Positions 1 through 8,946 are shown, counted from the stretch's first letter. The stretch is DNA of 64,000 nt from Pedobacter psychrophilus (GCF_001652725.1 NZ_LWHJ01000027.1:248001-312000), one strand, 5' to 3'. The notes: a model not told the origin generated them from the sequence alone. Program-made: numbers and translations.

Positions 1-468
1 CATTTCATGTTGAACTGTTCGCCAGCGATAATCGCCTTTTTGAATTGGAAATATAAAAACATCAGCCTTTTTAAATGCGCTACTAAATAATCTAAATTCT
101 GGTTTTGTATATCCATAAATATCTAACTTAGTTATCTCATAGGTAAAATCAATCGTGATATCTGCCTTTTCAACATTTTTAATTAATGTGATTTTTAAAG
201 GTGTAATAAGAGGGGTTAATTCTGCAACAATTGCTCTAACAGTTTCAGGGTCTTCTGGTCTAATATCGTCCCCTTTAATTGCAATGGAAATATCATGGTC
301 CCATTTCATTATTTTTTTATAATAGAAAAAACCGATGTTAGAGAACAATTTCTTGTCATCCGAAGTGAGTTTATTGACACAGTCTTTTGTTTTTACACCA
401 ACTGGTTTGTGACACCCATGTATGATTAAAATAATTAAATAAATGCTTAGTTTAATAAAGCTATTCAT
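1..468 (-). CDS. Partial lipoprotein, possible zincin-type metalloprotease
   Basis: Reading in from the ATG at 468, 156 codons stay open to the window edge, so the C-terminus is missing. The N-terminus is a lipoprotein signal: a hydrophobic stretch (residues 5-17) followed by HGC, with Cys19 as the probable lipidated residue, so the product is likely exported and membrane-anchored. The last visible residues are RWRTVQHEM; the His-Glu pair could be the start of an HExxH zinc site, as in DUF2927-like or archaemetzincin-like proteins, but the rest of the motif lies outside the window. It lies about 380 bases downstream of mreB, beyond that gene's probable terminator, so it is probably transcribed separately. 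Function is not recognised. Confidence 0.7.
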   Translation of the reverse strand, partial: MNSFIKLSIYLIILIIHGCHKPVGVKTKDCVNKLTSDDKKLFSNIGFFYYKKIMKWDHDISIAIKGDDIRPEDPETVRAIVAELTPLITPLKITLIKNVEKADITIDFTYEITKLDIYGYTKPEFRLFSSAFKKADVFIFPIQKGDYRWRTVQHEM

Positions 469-771
469 TGATGTTGTTTTTTTAAAATTATTCGTTACTT
501 TTTAAATTAGAGCTTGCTTAGCTCTAAAAACATCTGCCTAATAATTTGTTGTCTATTAGAGGGGATAAAAAGGTGTTACAATCTTTCATTTATTTTATTA
601 GTTCGGCATCAAATGCTTAAGAATATTAAATTATTTCAATTCGAAGTTTAGAGCTTTCATAGTAGATGTAATTTGTTTTAGGGTTACCGCTATCATAAAT
701 ATATGTGCAATATATTCAATACATATCAATCAAAATTGTTCAATCAAAAAATTTCAAAAAACTAATCTCAC
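469..771. other. AT-rich intergenic stretch, no gene seen
   Basis: About 300 bases between the cut lipoprotein gene and the mreB terminator. I see no convincing ORF, RNA gene or long repeat. It should contain the promoter of the minus-strand lipoprotein gene, but no clear -7/-33 pair could be assigned. Confidence 0.5.
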
Positions 772-803
772 AAAAAAAGCAAAACTGTTTCCAATTTTGC
801 TTT
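772..803 (-). terminator. Rho-independent terminator of mreB
   Basis: Read on the minus strand, an inverted repeat (AAAGCAAAA.TTG / CAG.TTTTGCTTT, one mismatch) with a short GAAA-like loop is followed directly by a run of T. It begins about 48 bases after the mreB stop, in the position expected for a terminator. Confidence 0.7.
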
Positions 804-850
804 CCACAACACAAGGTCTTAAATCTTGTGTATATTATCTTAAATCTAAC

Positions 851-1873
851 TTACTGCATCAAAAACTTAAAGTTTGCTATGTTTTTTAATGAGATTCCTG
901 TGCCTCTAACAACCGCTCTTAACGGATCGTCAGCAACGTGTACTGGTAATTTAGTTTTAGAACTGATACGCTTATCTAAACCTCTTAGCAACGCACCACC
1001 GCCAGTTAAATAGATTCCTGTTTGATAAATATCAGCAGAAAGTTCTGGTGGAGTAATCTCTAAAGCTTTCAAAATCGCTTCTTCTATTTTAGAGATAGAT
1101 TTATCTAAACAATGCGCAATCTCGGTATAAGAAACGGTAATTTGTTTAGGCACACCTGTCATTAAATCACGACCCTGAACGGCGAAATCTGCTGGAGCAT
1201 CTGTCAATTCTGGCAATGCAGACCCCACTTCAATTTTAATTCTTTCTGCAGTACGGTCACCAATCATGATGTTATGTTGGCGACGGATATAATTCACAAT
1301 ATCACTATCAAAATTATCTCCGGCAACACGGATAGATTGATCGCAAACAATCCCCGAAAGGGCTATTACAGCAATTTCAGTTGTTCCACCACCTATATCA
1401 ATAATCATGTTTCCCATTGGTTCTTCCACATCAATACCAATTCCTACGGCTGCAGCCATTGGTTCGTGTATTAAATAAACCTCTTTTGCACCTGCGATTT
1501 CAGCGGAATCTCTAACGGCTCTTTTTTCCACTTCGGTAATTCCAGAAGGAATGCAGATCACCATTCTTAAAGAAGGAAAAAACCAACCTTTTCCACCGTT
1601 TATCATCTTGATCATTCCTCTGATCATGTATTCGGCAGCGTTAAAATCTGCAATTACACCGTCTTTCAGCGGACGAACAGTTTTGATATTTTCGTGGGTT
1701 TTACCTTCCATTTGCATGGCTTGGCGACCAATTGCAATCACTTTATTGGTAGTCCTGTCAAAAGCAACGATAGAAGGTTCATCTACCACCACTTTATCAT
1801 TATATATAATTAAAGTATTTGCCGTACCTAAATCTATGGCAATTTCTTGTGTAAACCAGTTAAATAAACCCAT
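851..1873 (-). CDS. mreB: Rod shape-determining protein MreB
   Basis: Bacterial actin that polymerises under the inner membrane and positions the cell-wall elongation machinery. The 340-residue length is normal for MreB. Visible actin-fold motifs are the phosphate-1 loop (AIDLGTANT, about residues 12-20), the phosphate-2 loop (DIGGGTTEIAV) and the adenosine motif (TGGGALLRGLD) near the C-terminus. The N-terminus (MGLFNWFTQE) includes a short amphipathic segment suitable for membrane binding. purH lies just upstream on the same strand. In many Bacteroidota mreC and mreD follow mreB, but here a terminator follows and the next gene is an unrelated lipoprotein, so mreCD must lie elsewhere or be absent. 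Confidence 0.97.
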   Translation of the reverse strand: MGLFNWFTQEIAIDLGTANTLIIYNDKVVVDEPSIVAFDRTTNKVIAIGRQAMQMEGKTHENIKTVRPLKDGVIADFNAAEYMIRGMIKMINGGKGWFFPSLRMVICIPSGITEVEKRAVRDSAEIAGAKEVYLIHEPMAAAVGIGIDVEEPMGNMIIDIGGGTTEIAVIALSGIVCDQSIRVAGDNFDSDIVNYIRRQHNIMIGDRTAERIKIEVGSALPELTDAPADFAVQGRDLMTGVPKQITVSYTEIAHCLDKSISKIEEAILKALEITPPELSADIYQTGIYLTGGGALLRGLDKRISSKTKLPVHVADDPLRAVVRGTGISLKNIANFKFLMQ

Positions 1874-1959
1874 TTGTGTGTTATTAAGGATTTTGTGTTT
1901 TGTAAAAGTATGTTCTTTATTTTAATTCTAATCAAAAATATAAACGTTTGAAAGTAATA

Positions 1960-3488
1960 TTAATGTTTAAAATGACGGACACCTGTTGTAACCATTGAAA
2001 CGCCTTTTTTATTTGCCATTTCTATTGAATCTTGATCTTTTATAGAACCACCTGGTTGTAAAACTGCGGTAACTCCAGCTGCTGCTGCTAATTCTACACA
2101 ATCTGGGAACGGAAAAAAAGCATCTGATGCCATTACTGCCCCTTTTAAATCAAAACCAAAACTTTCTGCCTTAACCACTGCTTGTTTTAATGAGTCAACT
2201 CTTGATGTTTGTCCAACTCCGCTAGCTATTAATGTATTATTTTTAGCAAATACAATGGTATTAGATTTTGTATGCTTAACCACTTTATTAGCAAAATAGA
2301 GATCTTTTAATTCTTGATCGGTAGGTTTTTTGTCTGTTACAGCAGTCATTTGTGCTACATTTTCTACCGTGTTATCTTTGTCTTGTTCTATTACCCCGTT
2401 AAGCAAAGTTTTAAATAACTTCCCAGGTAAAGCAACTTCTTTTCGTTTTAAAATGATACGATTCTTTTTAGAAGTAATTACTTTTTCTGCTTCCGCTGAG
2501 TAAGAAGGCGCTATTAAAACCTCAAAAAATAGTTTGTTAATTTCTGTCGCAGTAGCTTCATCAACTTCACCGTTACAAATTAAAACTCCACCAAAAGCAG
2601 AAACAGGGTCGCAAGCTAAAGCAGTATTCCATGCATCTAATATTTGTGGACGCGAAGCAATTCCACATGCGTTGGTATGTTTTAAAATGGCAAAGTTGGT
2701 TCTGTAAATTCATCAATTAAAGCAACAGCAGCATCAACATCTACCAAATTATTGTAGGATAATTCTTTGCCGTTCAATTTATCAAACATAGCTTCTAAAT
2801 CGCCATAGAAATAACCTTTTTGATGAGGATTTTCTCCGTAACGCAAAACGGAAGCTTTCTGTTCTGATTGTTTGAATACAGTTAGCGCATCTTCATCTTG
2901 ATTAAACCAATTAAAAATGGCAGTATCATAATGTGAAGAAACATTAAAAGCGTTTCTGGCGAAAGCCTTACGTTGCGCTAAAGTAGTTTCTCCGTTTTGA
3001 GTTTCTAATAAATTGTTTAACGAGCTATAATCATCTTTAGAAGCAATAATTACCACATCATTATGATTTTTTGCAGCTGCTCTGATTAAAGAAATGCCAC
3101 CAATATCAATTTTTTCAATTGTATCTTCCTCAGAAGCTCCAGATTTTACGGTTTCCTCAAAAGGGTATAAATCTACAATCACTAAATCAATTTCCGGAAT
3201 CTCATATTCTGCAATCTGTGCTTCATCACCTTGATGCGCTCTTCTTGTTAAAATTCCGCCAAAAACTTTTGGATGTAATGTTTTTACTCGACCGCCTAAA
3301 ATAGAAGGATATGAAGTTAAATCTTCTACCGGAATTACATCAACACCTAAATCTCTAATAAACTTTTCAGTTCCTCCGGTCGTATATATTTTCACTCCCA
3401 ATTTGTTCAATTGATGAATTATTGGTTCCAGATTATCTTTATAATAGACAGAAATTAAAGCGTTTTTGATTTTTACGGAATGGCTCAT
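1960..3488 (-). pseudogene. purH: PurH (AICAR transformylase/IMP cyclohydrolase), frameshifted
   Basis: Bifunctional enzyme of the last two purine synthesis steps, AICAR to FAICAR to IMP. The N-terminal IMP cyclohydrolase domain (start MSHSVKIKNALISV, ATG at 3488) reads through DLVIVDLYPF and DIGGISLIRAAAKN. The transformylase domain follows with KHTNACGIASRP, DPVSAFGGV, DAFFPFPDCVE and the C-terminal GVRHFKH. The two halves are in different frames. Near 2692-2694 the coding strand reads ACTTTGCC where ACTTTTGCC is needed to continue PT-F-A-I-L-K. Adding one T restores about 509 residues, the normal length. No other damage is visible, and the gene is normally needed for purine synthesis, so a base-calling error in a T run is likely. 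The frame stays open upstream of 2406 to the break point. Confidence 0.9.
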
Positions 3489-3509
3489 TAAATTTTTTGT
3501 TTGAAGCCG

Positions 3510-3517
3510 CAAAGATA
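3510..3517 (-). promoter_or_regulatory. Probable -7 box of the purH promoter
   Basis: The minus strand reads TATCTTTG, an exact match to the Bacteroidota TAnnTTTG -7 element, 21 bases upstream of the purH ATG. No clear -33 TTG is visible. The element supports the ATG at 3488 rather than the upstream in-frame TTG at 3512, which would lie inside the promoter. Confidence 0.55.
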
Positions 3518-3669
3518 GAAAAATGAAATTCTTTTTGAGGATAACGTTAATATTTAAAAAATAAAAACATGGATTTCCCTTTCTTAAACGCTAATTTTTA
3601 TAAGCTATTAAGATATTGTAACATTAATTTTTTGTAAAAATCTATATATTTAATTTTTGATAAATATTA

Positions 3670-4233
3670 ATGAAAGCTAATCGCCCTTTTAAACCATATT
3701 ATAAAATCTTTTTATTTGATTTTAAACTAATATTTATTGTTGCACTAATTTCCTGTAATCAGAAAGTATCAAACAAATATCAATCAAAGTTTGATTCTGA
3801 TTTAGAAAAGAAGCATATCAACTCCACACTAGATTCATTCAATAATGCTGCTGCCAAAGCAGATTTTAAAACTTATTTTAATTTCTATACGGAGGACGCC
3901 ATATTTACAGGAACAGATGCTACTGAAAGATGGGATAAAAAGGATTTCATGGCTTATGCAAAACCATTTTTTGATAAAGGCAGAGCATGGAATTTTACCT
4001 CTATAGAAAGACATATTTATTTTGATAAAACTGGTAGTTTAGCTTGGTTTGATGAATTGCTAAACACCCAGATGAAAATTTGTCGAGGTTCTGGAGTTTT
4101 AATAAAACAAGGAAATAATTGGAAAGTTCAGCAATATATTTTATCGGCAACTATCCCAAATCCTATTATGGACGATGTGGTAAAAATGAAAAGTGGAATT
4201 GAAGATAGCTTAATGGTAAAAATTAAAAGGTAG
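3670..4233 (+). CDS. NTF2/SnoaL-like lipoprotein
   Basis: A 187-residue exported protein. A hydrophobic segment ends in ALISC, giving a lipobox with Cys near residue 29. The body matches the SnoaL-like/NTF2-like fold used by DUF4440 and SnoaL_3 proteins: a helical start (LDSFNNAAAKADFKTYFNFY), then FTEDAIFTGTDATERW, and a C-terminal sheet with GSGVLIKQGNNWKVQQYILS. Proteins of this family bind small molecules or act as cone-shaped scaffolds; the substrate cannot be predicted. It lies 23 bases upstream of the YfcC-like carrier and may share its transcript. The start at 3670 leaves a somewhat long N-terminal region before the signal. Confidence 0.75.
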   Translation: MKANRPFKPYYKIFLFDFKLIFIVALISCNQKVSNKYQSKFDSDLEKKHINSTLDSFNNAAAKADFKTYFNFYTEDAIFTGTDATERWDKKDFMAYAKPFFDKGRAWNFTSIERHIYFDKTGSLAWFDELLNTQMKICRGSGVLIKQGNNWKVQQYILSATIPNPIMDDVVKMKSGIEDSLMVKIKR

Positions 4234-4256
4234 TTTTAAAATGGATTTGTATTTCA

Positions 4257-5765
4257 ATGAAGATAATTAGCGCCAAAAGTCTCCCAACGCCATTAACATT
4301 AATGATGTTGGTTATTATTGTTGCTGCTATAACTACATGGCTTTTGCCTGCTGGCGAGTATAGCAAACTATCTTCCCAAGACAATAAGTCTTTTGTAGTT
4401 TCCTCTCCAACTGAAACAATTTCTTTACCTTTTACTCAAAAAACATTAGATAGTTTATCCATAAAAATCCCTTTACAAAAATTTGTGAATGGAGATATTC
4501 GTAAACCTATATCTGTTCCCAATACTTATCAAAAGTTAGAATCGAAACCACAAGGATTTCTTGATGTTTTAGAAGCGCCCATAAAAGGGGTAATTGATAG
4601 TATCGATATTATTCTTTTTATCCTTTTTATTGGAGGCTTTATGTCGGTTTTTAATAAAACTAATGCCTTATTTAACGGCGTTAAATATTTGGGACAAAGT
4701 ATGAAAGGCAAAGAAAAATTGCTCATCATTATTTTAACTTCCATATTTTCTTTTTTAGGAGCTTCTTACGGAATGGATGTGGAAGCCATTGTGTTTTATC
4801 CTGTTTTAGTCCCATTATTTATTGCTGCTGGCTATGATTTAATTGTGCCATTAGCCATTGTTTTTGGTGGTACTTGCACTGGTACTATCGCAAGTTTTAG
4901 TAATCCTTTTGCGGTAATAATTGCTTCAAATTCTGCTGGTATCAATTGGACAGATGGTCTTTACGAACGGATTTTATTCTTTGTAATTGCGACGACAATT
5001 TTGATTTGGTATATTTTAAGGTATGCAGCTAAAATTAAGAAAGATCCAACAAAATCAATTTCACATCAAATTGATGGTGTGATAAAATCTGCCTTTGAGT
5101 TTGATATAGATTTAGATGCTAAAGCCATTAGTTTAAATGCTAAAACTAAAATTTTACTTTCCATTTTCTTCCTAACCTTCACTAGCATGATTGTGGGAAT
5201 TGTCTTTTTTAACTGGTGGACTTTAGAAATGTCAGCTTTGTTTTTAGGTTCAGCAATTTTGGTTGGGATAATTGAAAGAATTGGAGAAAAAACTTTTGTA
5301 AACGAATTTGTGAAAGGAGCAGAAGGTTTATTATCTGTTGCTTTAATCGTGGGTTTAGCAAGAGGAGTGACAATTATCCTAAATGAAGGCTTTGTTGGCG
5401 ACTCTATCTTATTTTACGCCTCAAATGTAGTTCAACATTTTTCTCCGAGTGTTTTTATAATAGGAGTGATGCTGTTTTATTTTTTCTTTGCCATTTTTGT
5501 GAGTTCTTCTTCTGGAATGGCGGTTTTAACGATGCCAATAATTGGTGCATTGGCAATAATTCTTAATCTCCCCGGAAGGGAAATTGTTAATTCTTATTTA
5601 TTTGGAATAGGAATTATGTTCTTGATTTCACCCACAGGTTCTGTTTTCCCAGCATTGTTAATGGTTCAAGTCAGCTATAAAGCTTGGCTTAAATTTATCA
5701 TGCCTTTTGTATTTATCATGATGATTTTAAGTGCTATTTTTTTGGTGGTTGGGATTGGCTTTTAG
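4257..5765 (+). CDS. YfcC family membrane carrier
   Basis: A 502-residue polytopic inner-membrane protein with about 12 hydrophobic segments. The N-terminus (PTPLTLMMLVIIVAAITTWLLPAGEY) is characteristic of the YfcC/DcuC-type C4-dicarboxylate and arginine/ornithine carrier group. A periplasmic loop of about 80 residues follows the first helix. Further family-like stretches are GASYGMDVEAIVFYPVLVPL, FGGTCTGTIASFSNPFA and FVSSSSGMAVLTMPIIGAL. The substrate is unknown; dicarboxylates, peptides or amino acids are all possible. It follows the NTF2-like lipoprotein gene closely and faces the TonB-like gene across a repeat-containing gap. Confidence 0.85.
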   Translation: MKIISAKSLPTPLTLMMLVIIVAAITTWLLPAGEYSKLSSQDNKSFVVSSPTETISLPFTQKTLDSLSIKIPLQKFVNGDIRKPISVPNTYQKLESKPQGFLDVLEAPIKGVIDSIDIILFILFIGGFMSVFNKTNALFNGVKYLGQSMKGKEKLLIIILTSIFSFLGASYGMDVEAIVFYPVLVPLFIAAGYDLIVPLAIVFGGTCTGTIASFSNPFAVIIASNSAGINWTDGLYERILFFVIATTILIWYILRYAAKIKKDPTKSISHQIDGVIKSAFEFDIDLDAKAISLNAKTKILLSIFFLTFTSMIVGIVFFNWWTLEMSALFLGSAILVGIIERIGEKTFVNEFVKGAEGLLSVALIVGLARGVTIILNEGFVGDSILFYASNVVQHFSPSVFIIGVMLFYFFFAIFVSSSSGMAVLTMPIIGALAIILNLPGREIVNSYLFGIGIMFLISPTGSVFPALLMVQVSYKAWLKFIMPFVFIMMILSAIFLVVGIGF

Positions 5766-5771
5766 GATACA

Positions 5772-5895
5772 ATTTGTCTGAATCTTGATTAACAGGATTT
5801 TAGGATTAGCGTGATTTGAATCTGATAATAAAATTTAATATCTCCCGCAAATTTCGCTGATTAACGCAGATAATAAAATGTTTAGCTCTGTGATG
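5772..5895. repeat. Degenerate dispersed intergenic repeat
   Basis: The gap between two convergent genes holds GAATCTTGATTAACAGGATT at about 5779, followed by AGGATTAGCGTGATTTGAATC and then CGCTGATTAACGCAGAT. The first segment recurs twice in the 19.2-19.4 kb gap. No ORF is present. It resembles the short non-coding repeats that fill many Bacteroidota intergenic regions. Confidence 0.6.
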
Positions 5896-5903
5896 AAATA
5901 AAT

Positions 5904-6734
5904 CTATTTCACTTTGAAATTGAAAACGATGGTACCGATTTGGGTGTCTGGTGCGGATTCTAATGTATTAAACCTTGAACCCAAAGCTGCATTTTCACAT
6001 TTATCCCAAAGTGTTGGATCGGTCAAAGTTGTACCACGTCCGCCTGCTTTTGCACTTGTAACCACACCGTTTTTATCAACCCTTATTTCTACTACAATCT
6101 TACCAGATTTTTGTCCATCATCTTTAATTGATGGTAAATTCACAAATCTTCTGCTCTTCAGCGATAGTGCCAGACCACCATTTCCAGAACCAGTTCCATC
6201 ATAATTATCACTTAAAGGATCACCCTCCGGTTTACCTTGATTTCCAGCAACATTTCCATTTCCATCGCCAGTTCCTGTTCCTTTATTTTTGTTGCCTTTG
6301 TAAAGTGCGTTTTGATTAATTACTGGAGCTTTTGGTTTGTCTTCCGTTTTTTGAGTAGGAGCTGTTTTCGTAGCGTTAGCTTTGGTATTCAAACTAACTG
6401 CATCAGAATTATCATCTGTTACAATGTTATTATCAGTGTTTGCGGCTTGTGTATTTTGAGTTACTTCTTCGTTTGGAGTGATTTTATCAGGTGCTTTACC
6501 ATTTGCATTTGGATCGACAGAAGGTTCATCTACGCTCATGTAATCATTTCCCATTCCTTCCTCAGAAGTTCCGTAATTAACAATAATTCCACCAACTCCA
6601 ACTTCTTCAGGAATCTCGGCTTTGCTCACAATATAAAAAATGCTTAATAATAATAAAGCCACTAAAATCCCCACCGAAATAGCAATGGCTTTTGGATAAT
6701 TATTCTCAGAATTTTTATAGTTTAACGCAATCAT
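5904..6734 (-). CDS. TonB-like energy transducer
   Basis: Predicted inner-membrane-anchored periplasmic protein that passes proton-motive-force energy from an ExbB/ExbD motor to an outer-membrane partner. Of its 276 residues, about 15-37 form a single transmembrane helix. A long low-complexity linker rich in Asn, Thr, Pro, Gly and Lys follows, ending in an SLKSRRFV segment. The C-terminal 70 residues (KIVVEIRVDKNGVVTSAKAG through GSRFNTLESAPDTQIGTIVFNFKVK) fit the TonB C-terminal domain. The ATG overlaps the exbD stop by four bases, indicating translational coupling. It is the last gene of a six-gene operon that also encodes an outer-membrane barrel, the likely partner. Confidence 0.85.
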   Translation of the reverse strand: MIALNYKNSENNYPKAIAISVGILVALLLLSIFYIVSKAEIPEEVGVGGIIVNYGTSEEGMGNDYMSVDEPSVDPNANGKAPDKITPNEEVTQNTQAANTDNNIVTDDNSDAVSLNTKANATKTAPTQKTEDKPKAPVINQNALYKGNKNKGTGTGDGNGNVAGNQGKPEGDPLSDNYDGTGSGNGGLALSLKSRRFVNLPSIKDDGQKSGKIVVEIRVDKNGVVTSAKAGGRGTTLTDPTLWDKCENAALGSRFNTLESAPDTQIGTIVFNFKVK

Positions 6735-7129
6735 TTTTGAGGTTCTGTTGCCAGCACTAATTTAATTTTAAGCTTATTGGCAATATCCGTTAAGCTAACT
6801 ACATTTTGAATTGCTATACTATTATCTGCATAAAGAATAACGGTTAAATCTGGATTTGCTTGTTGATAAGTTGCAATTTTTTGTTCTAAAGCTGCAAAAG
6901 GAACTTGATCTTTCTCTACATAATATAGCAGATCTTTTGTAATAGAAACGTTAATCGTTTTTTGTGGCGATGCTTGTCCGCTGCTAGAACGTGGTAAGAA
7001 TAACTTCACCACATTAGGATTCACAACGGCTGAAGCCAATAGAAAAAACAACAGCAAGAAAAACATAATATCGTTTAACGCCGATGTATGTACTTCTACA
7101 TGTGGTCTAGCTCTCTTCCTTAAATTCAT
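6731..7129 (-). CDS. exbD: ExbD/TolR-family biopolymer transport protein
   Basis: Rotor component of a proton-driven ExbB-ExbD motor in the inner membrane. The 132 residues comprise a short cytoplasmic N-terminus, one transmembrane helix (about 21-37) and a small periplasmic domain. Asp20, just before the helix (SALNDIMFFLLLFFLL), aligns with the essential membrane-embedded aspartate of ExbD/TolR. The periplasmic part contains the typical NVSITKDLLYYVEKDQVPF and LTVILYADNSIAIQNVVSL stretches. The start overlaps the exbB stop by four bases and the stop overlaps the TonB-like start by four, so the three are translated as one unit. Confidence 0.93.
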   Translation of the reverse strand: MNLRKRARPHVEVHTSALNDIMFFLLLFFLLASAVVNPNVVKLFLPRSSSGQASPQKTINVSITKDLLYYVEKDQVPFAALEQKIATYQQANPDLTVILYADNSIAIQNVVSLTDIANKLKIKLVLATEPQK

Positions 7130-7830
7130 CGTCCTGGTTCTTCTAATAAATCAATAAATTCAATCGTATCGGTTTCCATCTTTAAAATTACTTTATCAAC
7201 CATAGTGGTTAAAATATTATAAAGAATATATGCGATGATACCGATAATTAATCCTGAGGCAGATGAAATCATTTTTACATATAAACCGCCAGAAATTGTT
7301 CCAATTTCGATGACTCCTTTTACAGAAACATCATGAAAAATAGTGATTACCCCAATAATTGTCCCAACGAAACCAAGCATTGGCGCTATTCCGGCAATAA
7401 CACCCAAAATACCTATGTTACTTTCCAGTTTAGAAACTTCCAATCTTCCAACGTTTTCAATCGCTCCTTCAATATCCTTTATCGGGCGACCAATTCTTAA
7501 CAAACCTTTTTGTAACATGCGGCCAAGAGGAGTATTGCTACTTTTACAAATAGCTATCGCTGAATCTAGATTTCCAGTTTTAATGCTAGATTTTACCTGC
7601 ATTGATAGTTGAGACTCGTCTTTATTTGCTTTTCTAATGGTTAAATATCTTTCGAAGAATATGATTAAAGCTAATAAGGCTAAAATTGCTAATGGTATCA
7701 TTACCCAACCTCCCTTTGTTAATAATTCAAATAAGCTTAACTCTTGATTTGGAGAAGCTTGTAAAGCTGAAATTGCATTGCTAGCAGTATCAGCTAAAGG
7801 TTGTAAGGCAGTAGTATCTTGTAAAAACAT
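7126..7830 (-). CDS. exbB: ExbB/MotA/TolQ-family proton channel protein
   Basis: Stator component of the ExbB-ExbD-TonB motor, 234 residues, with the family's three transmembrane helices: about 36-56 (GGWVMIPLAILALLALIIFFERYL), about 138-160 (IGILGVIAGIAPMLGFVGTIIGVITIF) and about 180-205. The GFVGTIIGV and GGLYVKMISSASGLIIGIIAY stretches are the conserved channel-lining helices. The N-terminal 30 residues are periplasmic in the usual topology. It sits eight bases downstream of the HU/SPOR gene in the envelope operon. TolQ would be an alternative name, since the partner genes do not separate Ton-type from Tol-type function. Confidence 0.93.
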   Translation of the reverse strand: MFLQDTTALQPLADTASNAISALQASPNQELSLFELLTKGGWVMIPLAILALLALIIFFERYLTIRKANKDESQLSMQVKSSIKTGNLDSAIAICKSSNTPLGRMLQKGLLRIGRPIKDIEGAIENVGRLEVSKLESNIGILGVIAGIAPMLGFVGTIIGVITIFHDVSVKGVIEIGTISGGLYVKMISSASGLIIGIIAYILYNILTTMVDKVILKMETDTIEFIDLLEEPGR

Positions 7831-7838
7831 GAATTATA

Positions 7839-8900
7839 TTATTTTAAAATTTTATAAGCTTTTTTATAAGCTTCTGGATTAATTTCTTTTCTTATTCTTT
7901 GTAATTCTTTTTCAGCTTCTTCATCATTATAAAGTGTGGCACCGCTAATTTTAACCATTGGTCCATCTTTATCATCTAAAATGTAGGCGTTGATTTCATA
8001 GTTTTTTAATTGCTTAACTCTTTCTTTAGCCTCATCCTTTGACATATATAAGCCAATGATAATCTCATACCTAAAATCACCTTTTTTAGGGATAATTTTA
8101 CTACTTACAGAAACATCAGTAGAGTCTCTTGGCTTTTCAACATCAAAACCTTGAGATTTAAGTTTGTTTTCAATATCATCAGTTCCCTTACTATTATAGA
8201 TGGAATCAGCTTTTTGCAAATCTTGCTTATTTGCTTGTACTACTGCAGGGTTATTATCTTTTTTAGGATTGATATTAAAGTTTGTAGTTTGTATATTATT
8301 GATCAAATTTTTATATAAATCGGGCTTAGCAAAATATAATCCTACTGCGGTAGCAATGATGGCAACCGCTACAATCATCAAAATTAAGCTTGTTATGCTT
8401 CTCTTTTCTCTTTCCTCAACATAATCTGAAGGCATTGCTGTACTCATTGCCTGTTGCGCTAAACTATAAGTTTCAACTTCGCTTCCTATTAATGATGGAG
8501 ATTGGGTATCTATTGAAGGTAAGCCAAAATAGGATTTATTTAAAGTTTCTGATTTGGCTGAATCTAATTTTAATTTTCCCTCTAAAGATGATAATTTACC
8601 TACCCCATTTATTTCTACATCATCAGTTTTTAAAGAATTTTTAATATCTCTCACATATTCATCTAATATTGCATAAGCAGATGTAAGGGAGGTATCACTT
8701 TTTTGACTAATTAGATGAACTAATTTATCATCATGTAAATAATCTGTAGAAAAATCTATTTTGTTGGATGGTGGATAATAAATCTTTGTATCATCATCAT
8801 AAAAACCAGCAGATCTTTTTTTGAAAAACCTACCTAAACCAGGTATAATTACCTGATCTTTTTGGGTGAGTAATGATAAGAAATAAGGTGCTATATCCAT
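7839..8900 (-). CDS. HU-CCDC81-like / SPOR domain membrane protein
   Basis: 353 residues with three parts. Residues 1 to about 125 resemble the two tandem HU/IHF-fold domains seen in Bacteroidota HU-CCDC81 proteins (MDIAPYFLSLLTQKDQVIIPGLGRF, then IKNSLKTDDVEINGVGKLSS). Residues about 169-190 are one transmembrane helix (SLILMIVAVAIIATAVGLYF). The C-terminus, about 275-350, is a SPOR-like domain (RYEIIIGLYMSKDEAKERVKQL onward), a fold that binds peptidoglycan lacking stem peptides, commonly at division sites. The topology implied is a cytoplasmic HU-like domain tethered to a periplasmic cell-wall-binding domain. It lies between the barrel gene and exbB in the operon. Whether the HU-like part binds DNA or protein is unknown. 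Confidence 0.85.
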   Translation of the reverse strand: MDIAPYFLSLLTQKDQVIIPGLGRFFKKRSAGFYDDDTKIYYPPSNKIDFSTDYLHDDKLVHLISQKSDTSLTSAYAILDEYVRDIKNSLKTDDVEINGVGKLSSLEGKLKLDSAKSETLNKSYFGLPSIDTQSPSLIGSEVETYSLAQQAMSTAMPSDYVEEREKRSITSLILMIVAVAIIATAVGLYFAKPDLYKNLINNIQTTNFNINPKKDNNPAVVQANKQDLQKADSIYNSKGTDDIENKLKSQGFDVEKPRDSTDVSVSSKIIPKKGDFRYEIIIGLYMSKDEAKERVKQLKNYEINAYILDDKDGPMVKISGATLYNDEEAEKELQRIRKEINPEAYKKAYKILK

Positions 8901-8946
8901 TTTAGCGTAAATGTAATTATTTAGTATTACCGATTAAAAAGAAAAA

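Noticed and set aside
705-1013. Plus-strand 102-codon ORF
   Set aside because: It lies antisense over the mreB 3' end and its terminator and shows no protein-like composition.
2685-2700. Programmed frameshift in purH
   Set aside because: No slippery heptamer or downstream structure is evident, and purH is not known to use frameshifting.
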